Assembly (NCBI GenBank): GCA_039619475.1
Contig: CM077115.1
Span: forward strand, 135,854,172 to 135,918,171
Direction: 5' to 3'
DNA length: 64,000 bases
Source: Icerya purchasi
Taxonomy: Eukaryota; Arthropoda; Insecta; Hemiptera; Monophlebidae
Shown piece by piece: positions 1-11,142 of this stretch; positions within the stretch are counted from its first letter, which is position 1; each line of letters begins with the position of its first letter. Under the pieces are notes generated by a model. It did not search any database. It saw only the letters and a program-made list of their open reading frames with translations, and had not been told where the DNA came from. Both the position numbers and the translations under genes were made by a program.

Positions 1-761
1 AGAAAAAAGCAAATTGTGGGGTCAAGAAAACAGCAATCGGACGGATGTTTATGGATATGTTTTATAAAGCATTAAAAGGACGAAAATTTTATTTAATTTA
101 TGACAAGTTATGCGGCAAGAGAGGATGCGCTATTTTGTGATCGCACATGCTAACAAGTTCATCCGGTCACAAAGATGGAGATATTTACGGTTTGAATGAC
201 CTCAATTATCATTTGCTGGTCTCACCACTAGCGGTGTAGCGCAGATATTTAAAAATTGGAATTAAGGCTTTCGTCTGACGATGTGAGATTAAAATAGTAC
301 AGCAATTGTTTTGGAATTGGAATTCCGAACAGTCTGGATCGACGATATAAATGAACTTAAAATCAATACTGACGAAATCAGCGATTAATCGTACGTCGAA
401 GTTGTAAAATGAACGCGTGCAGAAAACAAAAACAAAAACGTTTAATGACTCATTAACGATATAAGTTAAGCATAACGTTTTCGATTATTAATCGAATTAC
501 CTTTTAGCAGTACAATCAGATTATGACAAAATTTATCTTGCAATTTTTTTGTTTCTTTTTTTTTTTTTTTTTTTTATGCAAGAGGAGAGCTAATTAGCGT
601 TAAATACTCGTGTTATGTAGTCTTTTTTTCACGTATACTACTGAACTTTCATACAAAAAAAAAGAGAATTCCATACGTCGAGATTTTGCATTTCAGAGAA
701 ACGCGTTTTATTTGGTTTTATTTGGTTTTATTTAGTAACGGCTTCGTAAAAGTACTATTTC

Positions 762-793
<32 letters not shown>

Positions 794-1600
794 ACTTAAA
801 AAATAAAACGACATTAATAAATATTTTGCGAGTAATCGTGACAGTGCTGACGTGGGAGAATTTTAGTTATTAGAAAAAGTAAATGATTAAAGTCTTTAGA
901 AATTTCGTAAAAGATGGATTACAAACTTGGACGATAAATGTGATTAATAAAAAAAAAGTGTTTTTTGTTAATCATTTTTTTTCTTTCAGTTTTCTACTTT
1001 TTGGGGGGGGGGGGGGAAATGAGTGAGTGCAAAGTTATAAACTTCCGAACAGATACTAAAGTTGTAATTTACGAGGATGGCAAAGTCATAAGAAAGCTTA
1101 AACTATTTTATCTGTAATAGTTTGAAGACTTTTATTTTAATGCTTAAAAGTAATGAATCTGTCGGTAATCTGATTAAATGCGGAGTTTGCATTAGTAAAA
1201 TTAATGAAAGTACAATAGCCGAAAGTAACAATAAAAAGTTTTTCTCAAAAGCCGCATTCTGTGTAACTATTATAGCTTGATGTGGTAATCATCGGATTCG
1301 ACACGTGGGGTTCTAAATGTTAAGAAAAACATGTTTGCGCCGTGGTTCATTTAAGAATAATGAAGACCATTCCTTGATAGGGGGAGAAAGTGAAAATTTC
1401 TTGCGCGTACTGAGGAACAAATTTTTTATTTATTTCCACCGGTGGTCAATAAATGGGAACGCAATATACCGGTATAACATTTTTACAGAGAAATATCCTG
1501 AACTACTTTAAAGTTATAAAACTATATAAAATTAAAGACAGAAATAATGCTACTATGAAAGAACTATTAATCAGTATACATTTTTGCTGAAATTAAGTTC
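1..1600. other. intergenic, no gene seen
   Basis: AT-rich sequence with T tracts near 545-575 and 765-790 and a run of 14 G at 1003-1016. The only open stretch, about 64 codons near 1317-1511, has no recognisable motif and is not supported as a gene. Confidence 0.6.
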
Positions 1601-1602
1601 AT

Positions 1603-1967
1603 TTCTATGATTCGCTTGCGTTTTGGCCATTCTGCTCTTCCTTCCTCTCGTTTATTCCTTTGTCTCCTCTCCAAATTGTCCTCTCTACCCAAATGAAGGC
1701 GGCGATTTGCGACGCCAATCACATCTTTTTTGAATGTCCATTCCTTTCTGTTGAACGTTGTATTCTATATTCTTATCTGCTGAAACTCAAGCTCCCCGCT
1801 GCTTATTGTGTATCTTATATTTTGTCCTTCTCCTCGCCATCCATTATTTCATTGTTCATAGCTGACCGAATCAAAATTTAACTGACGTCTCTTTTCGTTC
1901 TTGTTGTTTCTGGATGTAGGTCCTTAGCTGACGTGCCCAGAGGGGAGATATAAAAAAAATAAATAAT
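1603..1967 (+). mobile_element. family A LINE, 3'-terminal fragment
   Basis: 5'-truncated copy of the RNase H-bearing LINE family that recurs through this window (family A). It begins with the conserved block read as IRLRFGHS, then after a frame disturbance gives CDANHIFFECP and a C-terminal stretch ending in ADRIKI and a stop at 1881. This cysteine/histidine region is the zinc-binding tail that follows RNase H in I-like and related LINE ORF2 proteins. The 3' UTR ends with GTCCTTAGCTGACGTGCCC and an A-rich tail, matching other copies in the window. It lacks endonuclease, reverse transcriptase and RNase H, so it is a dead fragment. Confidence 0.75.
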
Positions 1968-2164
1968 GACAATAACGAGTTTTTTCCATTAAAACGATTG
2001 TAATATACTACAAGTCATATTCGTACGCCGCCAGGCAAATCGTACATTTTTTTTTATTTTTTAAATGACCTAGTCAGGTGAAATTTATTTTTCTATATAT
2101 TTCATAGAAGTAATCATTTGGGGGTCCAATGGGTTTCCCCGCAGGATCGAGTTATACATATATA

Positions 2165-2657
2165 CAGTTGACTCGCGACTATTCGGATTAATTGGGCGGC
2201 CAGCCGGTCCGGATAGCAAAAAATCCGGATACGCCGGAGTTCAAGGGACTTCGCGACACCTTCTACAATATTGAAGCTACAGTATTTATATTAAATGACA
2301 GTACACTATTGTACTGTATATATGTATACATTAATGAGAATATGGGGTTAATGAAGGTACTGTAGTTTAGTAAATTAATTAAACAGCTGTATTTTGAAAA
2401 TATGGTTACAACAAAGCAAATGAAATGTACACAATATTTATTATTGATAATAAATTCTGAACACGTGTACACTACAAAACTTAAATACTGTAAATTAAAT
2501 GAAAAAATGAAATTATACTGTATATAACTGTGGATTTCATGAAAGCGCTTTAGCTTTTTCTTATTTTTTAATTAATTTATTTATTGTTTCGAAAAGTCGA
2601 TCATCCAGATAATACGGTGTCCAGATAGATGCGATCCGAGTAGTCGCGAGTTGACTG
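2165..2657. mobile_element. TA-flanked MITE, pogo/mariner-like
   Basis: A 493 bp non-coding element with terminal inverted repeats of about 24 bp and three mismatches. The left end reads CAGTTGACTCGCGACTA and the right end, reverse-complemented, reads CAGTCAACTCGCGACTA. Both ends are flanked by TA, the target duplication expected for Tc1/mariner/pogo elements. Sub-terminal TCCGGAT/TCTGGAT motifs recur inside both ends, as in double-TIR elements. No transposase is encoded; the open frame within it is not convincing. Confidence 0.75.
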
Positions 2658-2882
2658 TATATATACTTTTCAGTAATGGTTTTTGTACATTTGAATACAT
2701 CATATTTCTAGGTAAATTTTAATCCAAATTTTCAACATTTCAGTTTATTCTGATACATTTATCGCGGAATAGTACGCGCTAAATAATATGATTGACCACT
2801 TCTGTTATCATGTTAATTTTTGATTAATAAATAACTTACATAAACAGATAATAAATTATTTAAATTAATATAATGCAACACG

Positions 2883-3046
2883 AGGCCAGCTACCGTGACG
2901 CAGTTGGTTAGGCAGTGTGATGTTCGTTCGGGTAAGACTTGATATCCCACTGTCACGCACTGAAACGTACAAAAATTTCATTTGCGCTGGGTTAAAGTCC
3001 ATTGTTGACGTGCCAAAAAAATATATATATATATATATATATACAT
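2883..3046 (+). mobile_element. tRNA-derived SINE with LINE-like tail
   Basis: A short element with a tRNA-like head (GTGACGCAGTTGGTTAGGCAG region, box A-like), a body, and a 3' end reading GTTAAAGTCCATTGTTGACG followed by TGCC and an AT microsatellite. The same body and tail recur at about 48.8/49.5 kb and, in reverse, at 59.83-59.95 kb. A six-base repeat, AACACG, at 2877-2882 and 3047-3052 could be a target duplication but is too short to be sure. The tail resembles the family A LINE 3' end, so that LINE probably supplies the reverse transcriptase. Confidence 0.75.
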
Positions 3047-3461
3047 AACACGTCTCATAGTGACGTACTGCGAAATCTGTTGATATGTTACTTCAAATAA
3101 TATATTAATGAAAATCACTAAATCACTATTTCATCTGGACCTTCTATTGGTCCGAATTCATTGTCCTACTACTGTTCGTCCCCGGTCGTATTGCTCGATT
3201 CCGAGCGTCGTGACTGCCCATTTGTATATTCTAGCTCTACAGAATAGGTAGCGCTTATGGCAATTATTTATATGCAATACGAATGTGTACACACGCAAGA
3301 CTACATTCGGAATTGATTGTAGCCGCTTGTATGGCGCTACAAGTGCAGTCCCGTGTGTGTTTGCTGCTGTGTACTACCTAGCGCGCATATGATGATAGCA
3401 TGTTTGTCATTACCTTTCGTGTTAATTAGCGAGTATTTAATTTAATTTTTCGTAATAATTT

Positions 3462-3540
3462 CTGTGGTCGTTCGGGATCGAACCCGAGACTTCCGTAGCG
3501 GAAGCCAAGCGCTCTAGCAACTAAGCTATCGCGATGACAC
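3462..3540 (-). ncRNA. tRNA-like sequence (pseudo-tRNA or SINE head)
   Basis: On the minus strand the block TAGCTTAGTTGCTAGAGCG matches a tRNA D-arm/box A, and GGTTCGATCCC is a canonical box B. The anticodon arm is a poor fit (CTTGG against TACGG), the T-arm pairs only with a six-base loop, and the acceptor ends pair imperfectly. A different hairpin, CTTCCG/CGGAAG, occupies the middle. A functional tRNA is therefore unlikely; a tRNA pseudogene or tRNA-derived SINE head fits better. Confidence 0.45.
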
Positions 3541-3780
3541 TATTATTCCTACATGGAAATATATTATAATGTGACTATATCTCTCTTTGCCGATTTTAAG
3601 TTACCTAAATTTTGAATAAGGCTAAAAAATAATTCACTTATACGAAAACATTCAGTAAGATATAAAATGTCATTATTTGTTTACGAAAGGTATTGCTAAT
3701 GAATTATAAGAAAATTACTCCTTTTTTTTTTTTTTTAAAGCAACGAGGTCGCATTAAGATTACTAGATAATGCGGGTAGC

Positions 3781-4010
3781 GCGGTAGCCTAGTAGTTTAC
3801 TCGGTTCCCTAACCGGAGGTATCATGGGATGTCGGAAGTTGTCTCGTTCTGGATCCAGGGTTCACCTGAAATAATTGGATACCAACGAAATCTGGGAAAG
3901 TAAAGGTGGACAAAAGAATGGAACTGTCCCCAAGATCCATTAGGCTCGGTAAATTGCAAACCCGAACTTCACAATCCATGATACTCTATCCACTTTACTT
4001 AGATGATTTA
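3781..4010 (+). repeat. SINE-like dispersed repeat
   Basis: It starts with a tRNA-like block (GCGGTAGCCTAGTAGTTTAC) and ends with AACTTCACAATCC followed closely by CACTTTACTT. The 3' portion is shared, in opposite orientation, with 16843-16990, so it is a dispersed repeat. No coding potential is visible. It is a different family from the SINE at 2883. Confidence 0.5.
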
Positions 4011-4919
4011 GAATAGTGAAATTATTTAATGCGTGATCTTTTCTAATATTATCTAAATTTCGACCATTGTTTCTGTCACATTATATATATATATATATAT
4101 GTATTTCGGTCATTCAAACATATCGCGTTTATTTGAGAAGTGTCGAAGTCTTTCTACAATCTCTGTCATAGCACTATAAAATTTTTCATTGCCTTTTCTT
4201 TTTACTTATTATAAGTTATCACCTTTATTTGATTTGAGAAATTAAAGAAAATCTAACCAATGACTAACATCAATCTGGAACAATATACCGTGGTACAAAC
4301 GGGTCAATAAGTCATGTTTTATAGACAGCTTCCGCCAGTGCTCGTTTAGGATTTTATGTAAACGTGCAACCCGCTATAGCTCTCGGATATCTAATGTTAG
4401 TGAAGCTGTCGATCAGATTAAGCTTCTAATGACTTTGATAAACAGTTTGAACTATCTTCTGTTAACTGATAAAGAAAACGTTAAGTACCACACTTGAAAA
4501 TGAGTACGTCACTCTTCTATGGAAATAAAAAGCCACACTACTCCAGCTGTCGTACAAAATTCTGCATCGAAAGCAATAAACCAACCTTTGCTTCCTCGTC
4601 GACACATAGCCGTATGGGCTGATACCGGGCAAAGAGGGAGCAGGTAGAACTTATACATCGCCCGGAAATGTGGTAATGTGTGCACCTTTGTACATACTAC
4701 CGGCTATTCAAAAAGTTAAGTTTTAAGAACGAATCTGAGTGCCTGCTCTGAGCTAGCGGTTTTCAAATTTTCATTTTTCACACTTCCCTCTCATTTTTTG
4801 AATAATTTCGAGCGCCTTTTCATTACGCGGTTAAAATAAATTTTGATGTTTCCAGATAAGTTTATGATTTAAATATGTTCCCTTTCTGTAATACATCACT
4901 TGAAACTGTTTTGAGAATC
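4010..4919. other. intergenic, no gene seen
   Basis: AT-rich sequence with an (AT)n run at about 4083-4100. No open frame, repeat or RNA signal that I can support. Confidence 0.5.
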
Positions 4920-5095
4920 ACGGTGGAAGAAGAAAGACCGCTTGGATAGATAATATAAAAAAATGGACCGGAATTAAGAGAACAGAAGATCTAGTCAGAA
5001 TAGCAAAAGATCGTAATCAATTTTAGCAGATAATCCAATCCATGCATGATGATTAAGCAATACCCGAATCGGGTGGTACGAGAAGAAGAAGGTGC
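4919..5095 (+). mobile_element. RTE-like LINE 3' tail fragment
   Basis: The frame from about 4921 gives GGRRKTAWIDNIKKWTG, then RTEDLVRIAKDRNQF, a stop, QIIQSMHDD, a stop, and an arginine-rich end. This is the characteristic C-terminus and degenerate tail of RTE-like and related endonuclease-reverse transcriptase LINEs, in which the encoded arginine/lysine run merges into a GAAGAAGAA simple repeat. Two in-frame stops and the absence of the polymerase show that this is a relic. Confidence 0.6.
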
Positions 5096-5562
5096 TATCG
5101 GACAATGCACAGTACCCGGATTATTAAAATTCAAAGAGACCGTGGAGTGACCGGTCTGCGATCTATAAACTTGTGTAATAAAGTTTTTAGAGTAGAAGAA
5201 GGAATCCGACAGTATTAAGGCTGAGAGCGAAGACCTCGCGAATGCACTGAATATCTACTTGAGCTCTTTATATTTTCCATTAGGTTCTCACCGGCCTGTT
5301 TTACCATTATCTTTGATCAGATGATCGGTTATGTTTCTTAAAATACCCTAACTGACGCAGACAACATGATAAGATCGTTTAACAGGTCCTGGGATAGTAG
5401 CTCGCGTACAGGTCTATTAATAGTACGGTGCCGAGAAGTTTTCGCACCACATGGTAAACTGTGCCACTCAGTTCAAGTCGATATTTGAAAAATCCTACGG
5501 CTTTGCAGTTTCTCACAGTTTACAAAGCAACTGGAAAATAGAGAGAGATTGGTCGAAAACGG
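5095..5562. other. possible decayed LINE sequence
   Basis: No open frame longer than a few dozen codons. Phrases around 5370-5520 faintly recall the stretch before the LINE reverse transcriptase fingers, but with many stops and frame changes. I cannot support a specific call. Confidence 0.2.
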
Positions 5563-7353
5563 TATAGCCGGGTTTATATGGGAAATCTGCCCTTGCGGCT
5601 TTTTCGACTCGCACTTGGGGGATCATTTTGGTGTCGAATCAAAAAAAAATTAGCCAAATTTTCAGCTCTTTATCTCAAACGACCTTCGAGTTTTTCAAAA
5701 AAAAAAAAAACTGTTTTTTCAATTTTTTTTTTTTTTTTCATATTAAAATTCAAAATTAATGAATGGTGATTTTTTTTCCTTATTCTTAGGAATAAAATAC
5801 ATGAAAAAATATTATGGTCATAATTTTTGAACGAAAAGCCGATTTTTGGCGACGGAAATAAAATTTAAATATTTTTTTTCAACGCTTTTCTGGAAAGTGT
5901 CACTGACCAAATTTTGTCCGAAAATGTCTTTTACACTCAGGAATTTTTTAGAAATTTTTGAAGTGGTGGAACAATGCGAAAAAAATTAAAAAGTAATTTT
6001 TTTCATAATTTTGCGTTTAAACAAATTTGAATATTTTTTATTGCTAAAAAATTCATAAAAAATAATTTTTTTTAATGAAAATTAAGAATTACATTACCAA
6101 AAAAAAAAATTTTCAACATTTTATTGCAAAGTGATTGCATGAAGATCTTTAGAAATTATATAAAATATAGGTTAGCCCACCACATTGCCATCTAAGGAGA
6201 TTTTTTCCTTGTTAATAGTAGATTTACAGAGGCGAAAAAAAATGTTTATTTTGTCATATTTGTTTAAATTCCGTGTTCGCCTATCTATCAATTCCGCTTT
6301 TAGTGTTATTTCTTATAAAGACACAATTTTTAGTTGTTTTCGGCTATGGCCAGTCATTTTTATTTACCGCTGCGTAACAAAAAAAAGGAAAAATGGCCGC
6401 TCGTCAACCGTTTGCGATCGAGTCTTTTCGCCTGTGTTGTTGTTGTCCGCTCATTGTTGAAGTAACTCCTTGAGTCGTTCCGTTTATTAATGAAAAAGTC
6501 AATGTTGTTGTGAATGAAGACAGTGACGAAGACTAACCAAAACATCATCATAAATTGTTGAAAAAAATTATTATATCTAATGTCAGTTATTTAAAATAAT
6601 TATGTTAAACGGTGTCTTAATTATAATAAAGTTACTTTAATAATCGAAATATTTATCTTTATTGGATCGAGACTAAAAAATTATTCCCAATAGCATGGAA
6701 ATATTATATAATCGTCTTTATGTACAATTTAGCATGGAATAATATTTATTTAAAAACTCTTTAATCATTTTTTACATTTCTAATAACTTTATGCAGGATA
6801 TGTCTTAGTTTCTTCATGTTTTTTCTCTAGTAAGATCGTATTTTCGTTAAAAAAAATTATTTTTTATGAATTTTTTATACAATAAAAAATATTTAAATTT
6901 GTTTAAACGCAAAATTATGAAATAAATTACTTTTTAATTTTTTTCGTATTGTTCTGCTACTTCAAAAATTTCGAAAAAATTCCTGAGTGTAGAGGAGTTT
7001 AAAAGATATTTTCGGACAAAATTTGGTCAGTGACACTTTCCAGAAAATAGCGTTGCAATAAAATATTTAAATTTTATTTCCGTCGCCAAAAATCGGCTTT
7101 TCGTTCAAAAATTATGACCATAATATTTTTTCATGTATTTTATTCCTAAGAATAAGGAAAAAAAAAATCACCATTCATTAATTTTGAAATAATAAAATCG
7201 AAAAAACAGTTTTTTTTTTGAAAAACTCGAAGGTCGTTTGAGATAAAGAGCTGAAAATTTGGCTAATTTTTTTTTGATTCGACACCAAAATGATCCCCCA
7301 AGTGCGAGTTAAAAAAGCCGCAAGGGCAGATTTCCCATATAAAACCGGCTATA
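5563..7353. mobile_element. long-TIR non-autonomous DNA element
   Basis: A 1.79 kb element built as a near-palindrome. The left arm (5563 to about 6085) and right arm (about 6843 to 7353) are inverted copies, from TATAGCCGG and ATATGGGAAATCTGCCC at the left edge to the complementary sequence at the right edge. They share long matching blocks such as TCAGCTCTTTATCTCAAACG and GTGTCACTGACCAAATTTTG. The unique centre (about 6086-6842) encodes nothing recognisable; frames of 91 and 63 codons there lack transposase motifs. TA at the edges could be a TA target duplication. Its superfamily cannot be assigned from the ends alone. Confidence 0.8.
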
Positions 7354-8700
7354 GCCTTTGTTGTAGAAAAACTTCAATGATCCAGCAATGGCGTTTCTCT
7401 CAAGCGAATCCCGCTACAGACTAGACAAGTCGTTGATGGGCTAACGGTTACGTGTTCGATTGTTAACACTGACAAATTAACTGCAGCTCACAGCAGTCGA
7501 CGACGAGGAGTTTTATGCTTAGGATACTAAGTGTATAGTAACCAACAGTAAGAATATCCTAACAATCGCCAGATGGCTCATACAGCATAATGCCATAACC
7601 AGGGTACAAGTGTAATAATATCGGATTGCAAAGAGTCAGGAACAGTTATTAAAAGGTCTGCAGAACTTCTATCTCATTACTGTAGAACTCAATGTTTTGG
7701 AAAAACTAAACAACGGTGTGTTCTCTACTCACAAGAATCGCTTAAAGGCGAACAACAGTCCACTCACGAATGTTCAGATTTAAAACTCTCAAAAATATCC
7801 CGTTATTACAGACCCCTCGCGTCTTAGTGCCTTAAACCTCAAAAAAGCAAATACAGTGTGTAAACACTCAGTGTGTTTATTATAGATTATTATTTATGCT
7901 ATACGATCTGGTTGAAGGTTTATTGTGTTAATACGGTGTATTATTATCGTTTTGGAAATATCGTTCATTCTTTTCGTCCTTTTCCGTTATTTTAATCGGA
8001 GAGTATGGTCATTGTTTTGCGGGTGATTCCGATCGAATCTCTTTTTCTTTTCACAAGATGCACGGAATCGTTCTATTTCCTTCTCTTACTGTTTCAAAAA
8101 ATATTATATTTCCTCGTAAATACTTATCTATTTAATCTCTATGTTTAACATTTAATGATAACTCTTCGTATTGCGAGTCCTTGCTTTAAGAAAAATACAG
8201 TCTTATAACTGGAAAATAGATTATTTCTTTTTTTAAAACAATAACAACCGAGCAATTACTGAATTTTTAAACTCCGTGTGCATAGAAACATCTTGGTTAG
8301 AGTTATGATTTTTATAATTTTGAGTTTAAATTCAAGAACTAATATTTAAGTCGGATATTTACGATTCCTTATAATCAGAAGTATCAAAGTAACTTCGAGT
8401 ATTCCTTATTTATTGCCGTCATATATTAATTCGCTGCAATGTATTTACAATTTTCAAAAATAGATTAAAAAATTGGCCTTAACGATAAAAGGGGGAACCA
8501 TTTTACGAATTCCGTCGGATTTAAAAACGCTTGAACATTTTTTAAAAACTTATAACCTGTTTAATTGATCAATTATACCAAGTGTGTTGGTTTTGATTTT
8601 TTTGTTTTTTTTTAAATGATTATTTTGTCGGTTAGCAAAACGTAATCTATATAAATATATATATATATAAATATAAATATAAATATATATATATATATAT
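7354..8700. other. intergenic, no gene seen
   Basis: AT-rich sequence ending in a TATATA/AAATAT microsatellite at about 8648-8702. No coding frame or RNA gene is supported. Confidence 0.5.
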
Positions 8701-8706
8701 TTTTAG

Positions 8707-8941
8707 ATCGCAAATAGGACAATGTAAAAACGAAGAATCGCTGCAGGCACAACATAAGCTAAGAAAAGCTATAACTGAAGCGAAAATTACAGTTTCAAAT
8801 TCACCGACCACTCCAACAGCTAATATCAATCCGTTTCCGTTCAGATTACCACCATCCAGGCCAACTTTACTAAATCTGATGAATACCGTTCCAACGCTTG
8901 AAGATAACGAAACACCTACTGAACAAGAAAGCTCTGAATAG
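8707..8941 (+). CDS. candidate terminal exon of an unidentified host gene
   Basis: An uninterrupted 77-codon frame runs from directly after a TTTTAG acceptor to a TAG stop at 8939-8941, with one base left over at the exon start. The peptide begins SQIGQCKNEESLQAQHKLRK, has a polar, helix-prone first half, a proline-rich middle (NPFPFRLPPSRPT) and an acidic end (TPTEQESSE). Composition is more balanced than its surroundings, and it resembles none of the LINE products here. There is no ATG near the start, which suits a 3' exon. I do not recognise the protein. The upstream AT repeat serves as a weak pyrimidine tract, and no AATAAA follows closely. A chance ORF or a transposon-derived frame remains possible. 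Confidence 0.4.
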
Positions 8942-9218
8942 GAAATTTTGTAAGTGATAATGACAGAGAAATATATCGTAAACTGGTCAGTATATTAACC
9001 GTTTCAGATATTAGAATCGGACCGCAGAATATCGATGTTTTAGCTTTAATTTTTTTTACAACATAATCCTTTTTTTTAATCAAAACATGTTATTATTGTT
9101 TTAAATTTTTTTTATTAACACTGGTGCATTTTTATTGTTTGTTTTATTACCTTTACTCCTTGAAAAAGTTATTTTCGAATAATAATTCCTCAGAGTATTA
9201 TATTGCCGTAATGGTGTA

Positions 9219-9518
9219 CATGGGCGTCGCCAGCGGGGGGCAGGGAGGGGCAGCTGCCCCCCTTGGAGCCTTGAAACTTTTTAATCAACATGCATTCATG
9301 AGTATTCATAGGCGCGTAATCATGAACAATTTGCCAGAAACCCACGAAAATGATGTTTTAATTAAGATTTTATTCTTGTTTAATAAAATATTAAGCCTTT
9401 ACAACTTATAAATTTTATTTTTCCTATAACTCATATCCTCTTTCTATCATCTCCCCCCCCCCTGGCGGATGGCGACCCATCTTGCCCCTCCCTGGCTCAT
9501 CGGCTGGCGACGCCCTTG
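9219..9518. mobile_element. hAT-like MITE with 8 bp target duplication
   Basis: A 300 bp element flanked by the perfect 8 bp direct repeat ATGGTGTA (9211-9218 and 9519-9526). Its ends are CATGGGCGTCGCCAGC and, reverse-complemented, CAAGGGCGTCGCCAGC. The CA..GGCG ends plus an 8 bp duplication are diagnostic of hAT elements. The sub-terminal regions carry G- and C-rich runs. It encodes no transposase; the 95- and 99-codon frames across it follow from its composition. Confidence 0.88.
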
Positions 9519-9839
9519 ATGGTGTACATTTAGTAGTTCATCTTCCTTATTCATTGTATACCAGGCTTATTCTTCCGCATCAGACATTACAAGTGTCAAC
9601 GAAGAGTACTTATCGACAATCCTTAATATCTCTAGGATGTTTTCTTTCTTTTGTGCACGGACTTCTATTTCTTATTCCAAATTATCCTGCGTCGTTTTAT
9701 TTTCTTTCGTATAAAGTAACGTTGAGGATTGTGAAGTCAAGGGGGATACACTCTGCACTAAGTTCAACTCAGTCCCGATAGGGAAATAGTTTCTTTCTTT
9801 TGACCGTTTTTAATTTGTCTAAAGATTCTCAATTATTTC

Positions 9840-10995
9840 AGTCTGAATAAACTTCTAGAACGAGACAAGCTCCGAACTCGTGATTTACGATTTGCAACCG
9901 GGGTTACCTTAAAATTACTAGGCTTCTACGCTACTTTCGTCCATGTCGAGTGCGCATTCTTCATATTATTTCCTCTGAACGACTATTCTGATCTTTTCGC
10001 ATAATGCTCACTCCGTTATCGTGAACTGTTCCTAAATAGTCATTTATCCTCTTGCAAGTAAATTGATTTCCTTACTAATCAAGCTCGCAACAAACTTAAT
10101 TTGAAACTCGTTTAAACTGTTTCATCTCTCTAAACCGGAGAAACAGCTCCTATATTATTTATTATGCTACACAGATTAACTCGTTCGGCGGTTTAGCATT
10201 AGTAAAATCTCCCTTCTTAGACAAATTTCTACCATTTTGTATATCAAGCTTCCATTGTTTTCCTTTAAATTTTTGAACGTAACTTATTCCGCTAACGTTT
10301 TCTTTTTGTCTCCTTATAACAAATTTCTCTATGTCTCTTCAAAAATTCGTGAATTCAACCATAAATTTAATTCTTATTCCTGAACCACATTCTCAAATTT
10401 ACCGACGGATCTGAACCAATCCGAGATGTCGGCGGCTCAATTTATATCTCTGATACAAATGATTCAGTTCGCTCATATTACTTTCATTCGTTTTATTTAC
10501 TATGAAAAGTCATTGGCAATTTTATACGTAACTGAGTTTTTTACTTTTGTTGTTCAACGCAAGAAGTTTCTTACCAGATTGCAGTTCTCAATTGCATCTC
10601 CTGTCTGCAAGTTTTTTCCTCTTCTGATTCTATTATTTTTCAAATACGATCCTTAATCTCTGTTTTATCTTGTTCTCGCTCCATCCAGGTTATTGTCCTC
10701 TAAGCTTCACGTTACTTTGTGATTGAGAGTAACGATGTAGTTGATTTTCTTGCTCACTCGGCAATTACACATCCAGGCATTCTGTTGGACAGTTTCCTTC
10801 TCAAGAATTACTAAAGCTCGCCAAGAGGATTCAGTTCGAAAATTATTGCGATCCTTTTTACAGTTTTTCCTTTTTAAATCTTCACTCGCACTGTTTATAT
10901 ATCTAACTTTATTTATCCAACCTTATTTACCAAGTCACTGATTGTTTTCTGACTATTTCTCCTTTGTATCGTTTACGTTTTGGCTATAGCTGGCT
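9840..10995 (+). mobile_element. decayed LINE: RT C-terminus and RNase H
   Basis: A single frame from about 9855 reads LERDKLRTRDLRFATGV and then VHVECAFFI. This matches the post-polymerase block found in the I-like element at 32-38 kb (RLATGAFRT...VEANEPPL). About 0.5 kb further, LPTDGSEP at about 10398 is the RNase H start motif (TDGS), followed after frame breaks by DFLAHSAITHPG near 10745 and RLRFGY near 10970. The order RT C-terminus, RNase H, zinc tail is that of an I-like or family A ORF2. Many frameshifts and stops mark an old copy, and its 5' boundary is uncertain. Confidence 0.55.
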
Positions 10996-11142
10996 TTCTG
11001 TCTATGTACTTTATAACTCATTTCGCGAATGTACAGTGAGGAATGCAAAGACTTTGTCCTTTTTTCCCCATGTTTTCCATTACTTTCCTTTTTACTTCTA
11101 TTTTTTTTTGTAACAAAAAGTTGTTTTTTGATTGAACGCTAA

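Noticed and set aside
3462..3540. Functional tRNA gene on the minus strand
   Set aside because: Boxes A and B are good, but the anticodon stem and acceptor stem do not pair properly and the T-loop is one base short.
5095..5562. CR1-like reverse transcriptase remnant
   Set aside because: Only faint similarity with many stops; the sequence to the right of the long-TIR element does not continue it.
6185..6460. Transposase in the centre of the long-TIR element
   Set aside because: The 91-codon frame lacks a DDE/D signature and has AT-driven composition.
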